From: Shewanella sp.
GTDB taxonomy: Bacteria > Pseudomonadota > Gammaproteobacteria > Enterobacterales > Shewanellaceae
Assembly: GCA_004195335.1 (NCBI GenBank)
Contig: SDWK01000308.1
Coordinates: forward strand, 1 to 6,632
Length of the DNA: 6,632 nucleotides
Direction of reading: 5' to 3'
Below the pieces are notes generated by a model. It saw only the letters and a program-made list of their open reading frames with translations, ran no database searches and was not told where the DNA came from. Shown piece after piece: positions 1-6,632 of the stretch; within the stretch, counting starts at the first letter, position 1, and each line of letters starts with the position of its first letter. Made by a program: the position numbers and the translations under genes.

Positions 1-1
1 A

Positions 2-82
2 GCCACATTACAAGGTGGTTTCTCTAAAAAACGCACCCAAAATTCGAAGTTTAATTTTAACTTATCATCAGACGAACACTAA
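2..82 (+). CDS. Possible 3' end of an upstream gene (unidentified)
   Basis: An open frame runs in from the left edge and stops at TAA 80-82, giving 26 residues that end in a polar, Lys/Asn/Ser-rich tail (last residues LSSDEH). Codon choice is like that of the following genes, and a candidate promoter begins just 8 bases after the stop, which fits a gene boundary. However, a second frame is also open from the edge (stop at 114-116), and the complementary frame on the minus strand is open too. In E. coli the gene next to rne is the divergent rluC; nothing here resembles an RluC N-terminus. I do not recognise the product, and a chance open frame in a short stretch cannot be excluded. Confidence 0.3.
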   Translation, partial: ATLQGGFSKKRTQNSKFNFNLSSDEH

Positions 83-89
83 ATCGATT

Positions 90-117
90 TTGGCATTACC
101 GGAAAGTACTGAATAAT
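90..117 (+). promoter_or_regulatory. Candidate sigma70 promoter for rne (upstream)
   Basis: The -35 box TTGGCA (90-95) and the -10 box AATAAT (112-117) each match the consensus at five of six positions, with a 16-base spacer. Transcription would begin near 124 and give a leader of about 205 nt that includes both hairpins described below. It is the best promoter match upstream of rne. E. coli rne is also read from several promoters through a long leader, so the arrangement is expected for the gene. Confidence 0.5.
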
Positions 118-136
118 TTATGGGGTTGGTTGACGT

Positions 137-164
137 TTTACAACGAATTCCTTGTTTTTGTAAA
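137..164 (+). promoter_or_regulatory. Second candidate promoter for rne
   Basis: TTTACA (137-142, five of six to the -35 consensus) lies 16 bases before TGTAAA (159-164, four of six to the -10 consensus). The predicted start near 171 is still upstream of both leader hairpins. A nearby TTGACG (130-135) is a good -35 box alone but has no -10 box at a normal distance. This match is weaker than the promoter at 90-117. Confidence 0.3.
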
Positions 165-195
165 CACTAAAAAATAAGCCATAAATGGATGCGAC

Positions 196-210
196 ACGCA
201 GTGAATGCGT
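196..210 (+). ncRNA. Hairpin 1 in the rne leader
   Basis: ACGCA (196-200) and TGCGT (206-210) form a perfect 5-bp stem around the loop GTGAA. No T tract follows, so it is not a terminator. It lies inside both predicted transcripts. By position it could correspond to one of the hairpins of the E. coli rne 5' leader, but the stem is short and the match is structural only. Confidence 0.35.
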
Positions 211-231
211 CTGACAGAAATGCGCACCTTT

Positions 232-272
232 GCCTAGACACCGACCGTGAGGTCTTGTTAATAATACTAGGC
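232..272 (+). ncRNA. Two-level stem-loop in the rne leader, candidate autoregulatory element
   Basis: GCCTAG (232-237) is the exact reverse complement of CTAGGC (267-272). Inside this outer stem GACC (243-246) pairs with GGTC (251-254) around GTGA, a GNRA-type tetraloop. The result is a nested stem-loop followed by a single-stranded stretch of about 56 nt up to the start codon. In E. coli, hairpins in the rne leader let RNase E cut and destabilise its own mRNA (the rne5 element), so feedback control is a reasonable inference. I have not aligned it to the E. coli element. Confidence 0.45.
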
Positions 273-328
273 CCGTAATGCACCGAAAAAATCGTTTGAT
301 GACCTTATTTTAGAAGAATCACGTCATA

Positions 329-3300
329 ATGAAACGGATGTTAATTAATGCAACTCAATCTGAAGAGTTGCGCGTTGCCCTTGTTGATGGGCAACAATTG
401 TACGATCTAGATATTGAAAGTCCTGGTCACGAACAGAAAAAAGCGAATATTTACAAAGGTAAAATTACCCGCGTAGAACCCTCTCTAGAAGCTGCTTTCG
501 TTGACTATGGTGCCGATCGTCATGGATTTCTCCCATTAAAAGAGATCGCCAGAGAATACTTTCCAAAAGGATACTCTTTCCAAGGTCGCCCCAATATCAA
601 AGAGGTGATTAAAGAGGGCCAAGAGGTTATCGTTCAGATAGATAAAGAAGAGCGAGGCAACAAAGGAGCCGCGTTAACAACCTTTATCAGCTTAGCGGGT
701 TCTTACCTCGTTCTTATGCCGAACAACCCTCGTGCCGGTGGTATTTCCCGTCGAATCGAAGGTGATGAGCGCACCGAGCTTAAAACGGCCATGTCTGAAC
801 TTGAAGTACCACATGGTATGGGCTTAATTGTTCGTACTGCGGGTGTAGGAAAAGATTCAGCCGAACTTAAGTGGGATTTAAAAGTACTCGAGCATCATTG
901 GACTGCAATCAAAGAAGCGTCAGAAGGCCGTATAGCCCCCTTCCTGATCCATCAGGAAAGTAACGTTATCGTACGTGCGATTCGTGACTACCTTCGTCGC
1001 GATGTCGGTGAAGTACTTATCGATCATCCACGCATTTTTGAAGAGGCTAAACAGCATGTTGCTTTGGTACGTCCCGACTTTGTCGATCGTATTAAGCAGT
1101 ATGAAGCTGAAGTGCCACTGTTCACACACTTCCAGATCGAAACACAAATTGAATCGGCCTTCCAACGTGAAGTTCGTCTTCCTTCCGGTGGTTCGATTGT
1201 TATCGACCCTACAGAAGCCTTAACCTCAATCGATATCAACTCTGCTCGTGCAACGAAAGGTGGTGATATTGAAGAGACGGCACTCAATACCAACTTAGAA
1301 GCGGCGGATGAAATTGCTCGTCAGCTACGCTTACGCGATCTGGGTGGTTTAGTCGTTATCGATTTTATCGATATGACACCAGTGCGTCATCAGCGTGAAG
1401 TTGAAAATAGAATGCGTGATGCTGTGCATCATGATAGAGCTCGAGTTCAACTGGGTCGTATCTCTCGCTTCGGACTGATGGAGATGTCAAGACAGCGTCT
1501 ACGTCCATCTCTCGAAGAGTCTGCTGCACACCTGTGCCCTCGTTGCCAAGGTCAAGGTACAATTCGTGGAACAGAATCTTTAGCTCTTTCTATCCTTCGT
1601 CTGATGGAAGAAGAAGCGATTAAAGAGAACACCTTACAAATCGAAGCGGTTGTTCCCGTTGACGTTGCCGCTTTCTTACTCAATGAAAAGCGTAAAGCAA
1701 TCCGCATCACAGAGCAGCGCCATGATGTTGAAGTCTATGTGATCCCAGATCCAAATATGATGACCCCTGAGTACCGAGTCTCACGTCACCGTAAAGATGA
1801 TCAGATCAGTGAGTCTAGCTATAAGCTATTAGACCAGCCTGAAGTAAAACTTTACGAGCCACGTAAACTTGAACGTGTTGCACCACCTGAGCCTGCACTG
1901 AAAGGTTTCTCTGCGCCGATAAAACAAGTTGAAAAGCCATCTATTGTAAAAAAAGATGTCCCTGCTGAGCCCAAGAAAGATGCTCAACCTGGTTTAATTT
2001 CTAAACTATTCTCTGCCATCAGTGCACTATTTGTTAAGCCTGAAGAGAAAAAAGAGGAACCAAAGCAGAAGCCTCAGTCGAACCGCGACAGTCAGAACCG
2101 CAATAACCGTCGTAATACTCGTCGTAATGACAATCGACGTACTCGTGATGACAAAGATCAAACGGTTGACAAAGGCGCACGCAATAGCCGTAATACGAAC
2201 GCAGAATCTAGCCGTAATACGAACGCAGACTCTAGCAACGTAGAGAAACAAGTCAAAGCGAAAGACGAGCAACCTAAGCGTCAGTCTCGCAATGATAGTA
2301 AACCTCCTCGTGCCGCTCAGGTAAGCGATGTTGAATCAGCAGAGCCTAAGCAAGAAGTTGCCAGAGAACGTCGTCAACGACGTAATATGCGACGTAAGGT
2401 TCGTGTTCAAAATGAGCAAGCTCAAGTTGAAGAAAGCCCAATCTTAGCTCAGGAAGCAACGACCGTGGCGGTAAGTGAAGAGAATACTACACGTCCAAAG
2501 CGTCAACCAAGAAAGTCTAATAAGCCAAAGCTAGAGCAGGAAGTGACACAAGAAGTTCAAGTTGCGACTTCAGTTGAAGCCGAAGTATCTGACATATCGC
2601 TAACCGATACTGTCAGTACTGAGACAGTTGAAGTAACAGTTGAACAGACAGCGCCAGAAGCGATTGAGTCGACTCAAGCAACATCAGCGACAGACGCGGA
2701 CACAGTTGAAGTGTCTACTTCGCAAGATGATGAAGCCATTGACGACAAAGATCAGCGTGAGCCACGTGATGGTCAACGTCGCAGTCGTCGTAGCCCTCGC
2801 CACCTTCGTGCCGCTGGTCAACGTCGTCGTCGCGATGAAGATAGCGAAGGCGAGTCTTCATCTGATGTCACTCCGGCATTCGTTTCAAATGAAACTGAAG
2901 TAGAAAATCAGGCCAACGAGACGAAAGCCGCCTCTGTCGCAATTTCTACTCCGGCTCAACCTGAGACATCAGAGAGTCCAGCTGAAGTTACTTTAAAGCC
3001 AGACGCTGCAGTTAAGCCTGAGGCAACGGCTTCCGTTGCAGCTACCGCACCAGCTAAACCGAAAACAACGGTAAAATCTGAAGCCATGGCGGCTCCCACA
3101 AAGCCTGCCATTCCTGTTAAAGCCGAAGCTCCGGTTAAAACAGAAACATCGGTTGCCGCTGCAGCACCAGCTACTAAGCCTGCTGCGACAGTGAAAACAG
3201 AGACTTCAGTCAAAGCACCAGCAAAAGCCAAAGCTTCTGTTGCCGCTGCAGCGCCTACTAAGCCAGGCGCACCAGTGAAAGCAGAAACTCAGGTTGAAGT

Positions 3301-3841
3301 TGAGGCTCCAGTTAAAGCAGAAGCCCCAGCACAAGCCAAAGCTTCGGTTGCCGCAGCAGCGCCTGCTAAGCCGGCCGCACCAGTGAAGGCCGAAACTCCG
3401 GTTGAAGCTGAGGCTCCAGTTAAAGCAGCGACACCCGTTGCCGTAGCTGCGCCAGTGAAAGCGGAGACTAAGGTTGAAGTTGAAGCACCAGTCAAGACTG
3501 AAGCATCTGTTGCAGCCTCTGCACCAGCTAAACCTGCCGCTCCTGTAAAAGCAGAGACTCAGGTTAAAGCTGAAGCGCCTGTTGAAACCGCTGCTGTCGA
3601 AATACAAGTATCGACTCCGGCTGAGACAACTCCACAGGTTCAAGTAGCTCCTAAAGCAAAGTCTGCCAGCTCAAGTCGATTCGGCACTATGGTCAGCTCT
3701 GATATGACTAAGCCTGTCATCGAGACTCGAGAAAATATTGCGACGCCTTCAGGGCGCCAATATGCCGCTTCAGAATCTGCTGCACCGAGCGAAAAATCCA
3801 GAATGGGCAATACTGCGAATTCGGAAATGACTAAACCATAA
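329..3841 (+). CDS. rne: Ribonuclease E, endoribonuclease and degradosome scaffold
   Basis: RNase E is the essential single-strand endonuclease that starts mRNA decay and matures rRNA and tRNA precursors. The N-terminal half closely follows the E. coli enzyme: S1 domain (about 36-118, with F57 and F67), 5'-sensor (R169, T170), catalytic D302, N304 and D345 in the DNase I-like domain, and the zinc-link cysteines C403 and C406 (CPRC), all at or one below E. coli numbering. The start [10 protein letters not shown] matches E. coli; AGAAGAA at 312-318 is a weak ribosome site. The non-catalytic half has a likely membrane-binding amphipathic helix (about 555-570, [16 protein letters not shown]), arginine-rich blocks (about 594-606, 680-694 and 817-835), a long Ala/Val/Pro/Lys/Glu repeat tract (about 892-1091) and a duplicated MTKP motif. 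The third block, [19 protein letters not shown], resembles the E. coli AR2 RNA-binding segment. It has 1170 residues against 1061 in E. coli, the extra length being in the C-terminal half. Terminator at 3867-3900. Confidence 0.98.
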   Translation: MKRMLINATQSEELRVALVDGQQLYDLDIESPGHEQKKANIYKGKITRVEPSLEAAFVDYGADRHGFLPLKEIAREYFPKGYSFQGRPNIKEVIKEGQEVIVQIDKEERGNKGAALTTFISLAGSYLVLMPNNPRAGGISRRIEGDERTELKTAMSELEVPHGMGLIVRTAGVGKDSAELKWDLKVLEHHWTAIKEASEGRIAPFLIHQESNVIVRAIRDYLRRDVGEVLIDHPRIFEEAKQHVALVRPDFVDRIKQYEAEVPLFTHFQIETQIESAFQREVRLPSGGSIVIDPTEALTSIDINSARATKGGDIEETALNTNLEAADEIARQLRLRDLGGLVVIDFIDMTPVRHQREVENRMRDAVHHDRARVQLGRISRFGLMEMSRQRLRPSLEESAAHLCPRCQGQGTIRGTESLALSILRLMEEEAIKENTLQIEAVVPVDVAAFLLNEKRKAIRITEQRHDVEVYVIPDPNMMTPEYRVSRHRKDDQISESSYKLLDQPEVKLYEPRKLERVAPPEPALKGFSAPIKQVEKPSIVKKDVPAEPKKDAQPGLISKLFSAISALFVKPEEKKEEPKQKPQSNRDSQNRNNRRNTRRNDNRRTRDDKDQTVDKGARNSRNTNAESSRNTNADSSNVEKQVKAKDEQPKRQSRNDSKPPRAAQVSDVESAEPKQEVARERRQRRNMRRKVRVQNEQAQVEESPILAQEATTVAVSEENTTRPKRQPRKSNKPKLEQEVTQEVQVATSVEAEVSDISLTDTVSTETVEVTVEQTAPEAIESTQATSATDADTVEVSTSQDDEAIDDKDQREPRDGQRRSRRSPRHLRAAGQRRRRDEDSEGESSSDVTPAFVSNETEVENQANETKAASVAISTPAQPETSESPAEVTLKPDAAVKPEATASVAATAPAKPKTTVKSEAMAAPTKPAIPVKAEAPVKTETSVAAAAPATKPAATVKTETSVKAPAKAKASVAAAAPTKPGAPVKAETQVEVEAPVKAEAPAQAKASVAAAAPAKPAAPVKAETPVEAEAPVKAATPVAVAAPVKAETKVEVEAPVKTEASVAASAPAKPAAPVKAETQVKAEAPVETAAVEIQVSTPAETTPQVQVAPKAKSASSSRFGTMVSSDMTKPVIETRENIATPSGRQYAASESAAPSEKSRMGNTANSEMTKP
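2186..2233 (+). repeat. 24-bp tandem duplication inside rne
   Basis: Two adjacent 24-base units (2186-2209 and 2210-2233) differ at a single base (A2206 against C2230). They are in frame and encode SRNTNAES and SRNTNADS, residues 620-635, just after the first arginine-rich block. Near-identity at the DNA level suggests a recent slippage duplication in a disordered region. Confidence 0.9.
3002..3600 (+). repeat. Degenerate Ala/Val/Pro/Lys/Glu repeat tract in RNase E
   Basis: Residues about 892-1091 are built from variations on two motifs, [18 protein letters not shown] and [10 protein letters not shown]. The ASVAA segment begins at residues 969, 1005 and 1059; the first two copies are 108 bases (36 residues) apart and the next is 162 bases on, i.e. 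1.5 of that period. A related TSVAA copy starts at residue 940. Synonymous third-base differences separate the copies, so the protein pattern is older or under more constraint than the DNA pattern. The segment has no hydrophobic core and should be disordered, a flexible spacer between the RNA-binding blocks and the C-terminal motif. Confidence 0.85.
3674..3838 (+). repeat. Duplicated SRxG...MTKP motif at the RNase E C-terminus
   Basis: Residues 1116-1129 ([14 protein letters not shown]) and 1157-1170 ([14 protein letters not shown]) are identical at 8 of 14 positions, with a further Asp/Glu match. The second copy ends exactly at the stop codon. The copies are 41 residues apart and separated by a polar linker. 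From memory, E. coli RNase E has a related ATAPMTRA segment shortly before its PNPase-binding end, so a partner-binding short linear motif is a reasonable inference, unproven. Confidence 0.7.
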
Positions 3842-3866
3842 CCTATAGTTAAGCTGTATTAACAAG

Positions 3867-3900
3867 AAAGCCATGCATCACAGCATGGCTTTTTTATTTT
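3867..3900 (+). terminator. Intrinsic terminator of rne
   Basis: A perfect 10-bp stem, AAAGCCATGC (3867-3876) with GCATGGCTTT (3883-3892), encloses the 6-base loop ATCACA. A T-rich run (TTTTTTATTTT, 3890-3900) follows directly. It lies 25 bases after the rne stop and separates rne from the sulP gene. Confidence 0.93.
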
Positions 3901-3973
3901 CTTACAGCGGATTATTTGTTAGTATGCGCGGCCGCAATTCAATCTAAATCAACAAAATTATAACAGAGGCTCA

Positions 3974-5533
3974 ATGTTCGATCTCATTCGTCACAAAACT
4001 GCCAGCAGCAAAGCCGATCTTCTATCGGGCTTAACTGTGGCACTTGCACTTATTCCTGAAGCCGTAGCATTCGCTTTCGTCGCAGGTGTAGAGCCTATGG
4101 TGGGCTTATATGCCGCCTTTATTATGGGGCTTATCACTGCGATTATTGGCGGTCGTCCAGGTATGATATCGGGTGCTACCGGCGCTATGGCTGTAGTTAT
4201 GGTTGCTCTGGTCGCTGAACACGGAGTCCAATATCTTTTTGCCGCAGTCGTTCTAGCTGGCTTAGTTCAAGTCTCCTTTGGTTTACTTAAATTAGGTAAA
4301 TTCATTCGAATCGTTCCTTATCCGGTGATGATTGGTTTTGTTAACGGCTTAGCGATTGTTATTTTTCTTGCCCAGCTTGGGCAATTTAAGGTTCCTGACG
4401 CTGACGGTGTATTAACCTGGTTACCTCAAGGCCAGTTAATGCTGATGATGGGTCTTGTATTGTTAACCATGGCTATTATTCAGTTTTTACCAAAACTCAC
4501 CACTGCCATCCCCTCTTCGTTGGCAGCAATCGTGACTGTGACGTTAATGGTCGTGTTTTTAGAGCTTGATACCCGCACCGTGTTGGATTTTCTAAAATCC
4601 ATGAGTGGTGACGAAAATGCGACAATAGCGGGAAGCCTGCCTAGCTTCTCTATTCCAGCCGTAGCATTTAACCTTGAAACGCTATACATCATTCTTCCCT
4701 ATTCACTGATCTTGGCAGCTGTAGGTTTAATAGAATCTTTACTTACACTGACCGTTATCGATGAGATGACAAACACTCGTGGTAAAGGAAACAAAGAGTG
4801 TATCGGCCAAGGTGTAGGTAATATCACCAGTGGCTTCTTTGGTGCCATGGGTGGTTGCGCTATGATTGGGCAGTCTATGATTAACATCAACTCTGGTGGT
4901 CGTGGACGTTTATCTGGTATCACAGCAGCACTTGCCCTACTCGCCTTTATCCTTTTCGGTTCTGCACTCATCGAAATAATTCCGTTAGCAGCACTCGTCG
5001 GCGTGATGTTTATGGTTGTGCTTGGTACCTTCGAATGGGCCAGCTTTAAGGTAATGAGCAAAGTACCTAAACATGATGCTTTTGTTATCATACTGGTCAC
5101 TATCGTCACCGTATTGACTGACTTAGCTTTCGCCGTTTTCGTCGGTGTCATTGTGTCTGCCTTGGTTTTTGCCTGGGAGCATGCAAAGCACATCAATGTA
5201 GAGATCAGCGAAGATGCTAATGGTTGGAAAGTATACAAGCTTAATGGGCCACTATTTTTTGGTTCAGTTGCCGAGTTTTTAGAGCTTTTCCACTCAAATA
5301 CCGATCCTGTCGACGTGATTGTTGATTTCCAAAACTCTCGGGTATGTGATCACTCGGCACTGGATGCCATCGATACACTTGCAGAGCGCTATGGCTCAAA
5401 CGGTAAAAAACTGCACCTACGCCACCTCAGTAATGACTGTCAGAAGTTACTACACAAGGCAGGCGATCTAGTTGAAGTTAACCTTATCGAAGATCCTCAC
5501 TACAAAATTGCCGACGATAAATTAGATTCATAA
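3974..5533 (+). CDS. SulP-family anion transporter with STAS domain
   Basis: Inner-membrane carrier of the SulP/SLC26 family. Residues about 15-400 are a run of hydrophobic segments interrupted by short polar loops, the usual SulP transmembrane core; the C-terminal part (about 417-512, starting GWKVYKLNGPLFF) is a cytoplasmic STAS domain with the core strand VDVIVDFQNSRVCDHSALDA (446 onward) and a serine at S461 near the site phosphorylated in related STAS proteins. The first transmembrane segment carries ALIPEA (P28, E29), and residues 292-312 hold the Gly/Asn/Ser-rich MGGCAMIGQSMININSGG loop of the substrate-binding region. Length (519) is normal for the family. Members carry sulfate, bicarbonate, chloride or dicarboxylates; the substrate cannot be read from the sequence. 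AGAGG at 3965-3969, four bases before ATG, is the ribosome site. It is flanked by terminators on both sides and so is probably monocistronic; I found no convincing promoter in 3901-3973. Confidence 0.93.
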   Translation: MFDLIRHKTASSKADLLSGLTVALALIPEAVAFAFVAGVEPMVGLYAAFIMGLITAIIGGRPGMISGATGAMAVVMVALVAEHGVQYLFAAVVLAGLVQVSFGLLKLGKFIRIVPYPVMIGFVNGLAIVIFLAQLGQFKVPDADGVLTWLPQGQLMLMMGLVLLTMAIIQFLPKLTTAIPSSLAAIVTVTLMVVFLELDTRTVLDFLKSMSGDENATIAGSLPSFSIPAVAFNLETLYIILPYSLILAAVGLIESLLTLTVIDEMTNTRGKGNKECIGQGVGNITSGFFGAMGGCAMIGQSMININSGGRGRLSGITAALALLAFILFGSALIEIIPLAALVGVMFMVVLGTFEWASFKVMSKVPKHDAFVIILVTIVTVLTDLAFAVFVGVIVSALVFAWEHAKHINVEISEDANGWKVYKLNGPLFFGSVAEFLELFHSNTDPVDVIVDFQNSRVCDHSALDAIDTLAERYGSNGKKLHLRHLSNDCQKLLHKAGDLVEVNLIEDPHYKIADDKLDS

Positions 5534-5563
5534 TTTATCTCACAACGAGACAGTGAAACAGAG

Positions 5564-5591
5564 AGAGGCGAGTGAATAACTCGCCTTTTTT
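5564..5591 (+). terminator. Intrinsic terminator of the SulP gene
   Basis: GGCGAGT (5567-5573) pairs perfectly with ACTCGCC (5579-5585) around GAATA. The stem can extend through A5566-T5586, a G-T wobble and A5564-T5588 into the run of six T (5586-5591). It lies between the convergent SulP and msr genes. Read from the minus strand the hairpin is followed by TCTCTCTG rather than a T run, so it should act mainly on plus-strand transcripts. Confidence 0.88.
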
Positions 5592-5600
5592 ATGCCTAAT

Positions 5601-6509
5601 TTACTTACTCTTTAATTTAGCCGCAAACGCCAATCTGACTTTATCGACCTTAGGTTTGATAACCATCTGGCAGTAAGGCTGCTCACCATTGAGTTCAAAA
5701 TAATCTTTGTGGTAATTCTCGGCTGGGTAAAATGTCTGAAAAGCGGTGACTTCTGTCACTATAGGCCTATTCCAAACTTTCATTTCTGTTAACTGTTCAA
5801 TCATATGATTAGCGCTATCCACTTGCTGCGCATCATGGGCAAAAATCACCGAACGATACTGCGGACCGACATCATGACCCTGTTGGTTTAGTGTCGTTGG
5901 ATCGTGACTCATCCAGAATACTTCCAACAGCTCATCGAAACTGATAATTTCAGGGTCGAATGTAATCTGTACCACTTCGGCATGACCAGTCGGTGCCCCA
6001 CAGACATCTTTATAGTTCGCCGTCCCGGCATCACCGCCGCTGTAACCAGAATCCACATCACTGACGCCATTAAGCGCAGAAAAAACGGCCTCAATACACC
6101 AGAAGCAACCACCACCAAATGTAGCCAAACTCATTTCTGGCTTCCTATTTATCTCATCGCTCGACTTAAAATTAAGAGACACTGAGTTGACACAATGTCT
6201 GATATTTTTATCCGTTAAGTACTCACCTTCAAAGACATGACCTAAATGGCCACCACACGCCGCGCATGTGATCTCGACCCGAATACCATCAGTATCGGCG
6301 ATACGTTGAACGGCTCCAGGAAGCTCATCATCGAACGCAGGCCAACCGCAATGAGCATTAAACTTGCTCTCAGACAGATACAAAGGAGCATCACAACGTT
6401 TGCACAGATAGACACCTTTAGCATCATGCAGATGATATTCACCACTAAACGGACGCTCAGTCCCTTTATCCTCGATCACAAACCGTTCAAAATCGGTTAA
6501 TTTTCCCAT
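5601..6509 (-). CDS. Bifunctional peptide-methionine sulfoxide reductase MsrB-MsrA
   Basis: The enzyme reduces both epimers of methionine sulfoxide in oxidised proteins, using thioredoxin or a similar donor. The MsrB module is N-terminal (about 5-115): zinc-binding C36/C39 (CKRC) and C82/C85 (CAAC), the CGWPAF motif with C54 as a possible resolving cysteine, and catalytic C106 in RHCVNSVSLNF; it acts on the R epimer. The MsrA module follows (about 127-300): GGGCFWC with catalytic C135, GHAEV at 175-179, and a candidate resolving C280 in QPYCQMV; it acts on the S epimer. No signal peptide is visible, so it is probably cytoplasmic, unlike the exported PilB-type fusions, which have the order MsrA-MsrB after a thioredoxin domain. 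All expected catalytic and zinc residues are present. It is convergent with the SulP gene. The ATG at 6509 gives the complete MsrB module; the nearest ribosome-site match, AAGGG (about 6523-6527), is somewhat far upstream. Confidence 0.95.
   Translation of the reverse strand: MGKLTDFERFVIEDKGTERPFSGEYHLHDAKGVYLCKRCDAPLYLSESKFNAHCGWPAFDDELPGAVQRIADTDGIRVEITCAACGGHLGHVFEGEYLTDKNIRHCVNSVSLNFKSSDEINRKPEMSLATFGGGCFWCIEAVFSALNGVSDVDSGYSGGDAGTANYKDVCGAPTGHAEVVQITFDPEIISFDELLEVFWMSHDPTTLNQQGHDVGPQYRSVIFAHDAQQVDSANHMIEQLTEMKVWNRPIVTEVTAFQTFYPAENYHKDYFELNGEQPYCQMVIKPKVDKVRLAFAAKLKSK
6132..6146 (-). promoter_or_regulatory. Possible internal ribosome site and start for free MsrA
   Basis: On the minus strand AGGAAG (6146-6141) stands six bases before an in-frame ATG (6134-6132, Met126). 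That codon sits in the linker exactly at the start of the MsrA module, nine residues before catalytic C135. Initiation here would give a complete 177-residue MsrA without MsrB. The spacing is better than that at the annotated start. It may be chance, as purine-rich codons are common in linkers. Confidence 0.35.
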
Positions 6510-6558
6510 GAGCTATCTTTACCCTTAACAAGTCATATTCATTAGACCTTACATATGT

Positions 6559-6587
6559 ATTATCTCTTTCAACGGACTAAGCGGCAA
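6559..6587 (-). promoter_or_regulatory. Candidate sigma70 promoter for msrBA
   Basis: On the minus strand TTGCCG (6587-6582, four of six to the -35 consensus) lies 17 bases before GATAAT (6564-6559, five of six to the -10 consensus). The transcript would start near 6552 and give a leader of about 43 nt. No OxyR or other oxidative-stress operator was recognised around it. Confidence 0.45.
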
Positions 6588-6632
6588 TACGGCTTGGTAT
6601 CAAAAAATCTAATTCTATTATTTTAGTCAAAA

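Noticed and set aside
185..214. Nine-codon upstream reading frame in the rne leader
   Set aside because: No ribosome-binding sequence precedes its ATG, and it overlaps hairpin 1; chance is the simpler explanation.
2956..3643. Long open frames on the minus strand within the 3' part of rne (2956-3231, 3206-3643, 3289-3495)
   Set aside because: They mirror the Ala/Val/Pro/Lys repeat tract, whose GCN, GTN and CCN codons rarely give stops on the opposite strand; the products are repetitive and lack ribosome sites or known domains.
3928..3935. NotI-type palindrome GCGGCCGC in AT-rich intergenic DNA, followed closely by AATTC
   Set aside because: It could suggest a cloning junction, but the flanks read continuously from the rne terminator to the SulP ribosome site and no vector sequence is seen.
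3959..3964. TATAAC as a -10 box for the SulP gene
   Set aside because: It lies only 10 bases before the ATG, overlaps the approach to the ribosome site and has no matching -35 box.
4699..5238. 179-codon minus-strand open frame inside the SulP gene
   Set aside because: Shadow of a well-supported membrane protein gene; the translation has no recognisable domain.
6551..6558. ACATATGT palindrome near the msrBA transcription start as a regulator site
   Set aside because: Eight bases of AT-rich dyad are common by chance and match no operator that I can name with confidence.

Overview
The window looks like ordinary chromosome from a marine-type gammaproteobacterium, most likely Shewanella or a close relative. 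This rests on the very high similarity of the RNase E catalytic half to the E. coli enzyme as I remember it, the moderate AT-rich codon use, and the presence of an MsrB-MsrA fusion and a SulP carrier. The genus is an inference from recalled sequence, not from a search.

Layout: positions 1-328 hold the possible tail of an upstream gene (ending at 82), two candidate sigma70-type promoters, and a structured leader with two hairpins, all leading into rne. Positions 329-3841 encode a full-length RNase E of 1170 residues. Its first ~500 residues are strongly conserved, followed by a membrane-binding helix, three arginine-rich blocks, a long Ala/Val/Pro/Lys/Glu repeat tract and a duplicated C-terminal motif. 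A strong intrinsic terminator (3867-3900) closes rne. Positions 3974-5533 encode a SulP-family anion transporter with a C-terminal STAS domain, followed by its own intrinsic terminator (5564-5591). Positions 5601-6509 on the minus strand encode a bifunctional methionine sulfoxide reductase (MsrB-MsrA), convergent with sulP, with a candidate promoter at 6559-6587.

The three genes appear to be three separate transcription units: rne is terminated before sulP, sulP is terminated before the convergent msr gene, and msr has its own promoter. There is no sign of a shared pathway. RNase E handles mRNA decay and rRNA/tRNA processing, the SulP protein moves an inorganic or organic anion across the inner membrane, and MsrBA repairs oxidised methionine.

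I see no mobile element, CRISPR array, tRNA, rRNA or defence cassette. The most interesting points are the rapidly diverging C-terminal half of RNase E (tandem repeats, duplicated terminal motif, no recognisable E. coli-type enolase or PNPase site), the leader RNA structure, and a well-placed internal ribosome site that could yield free MsrA from the msrBA gene.
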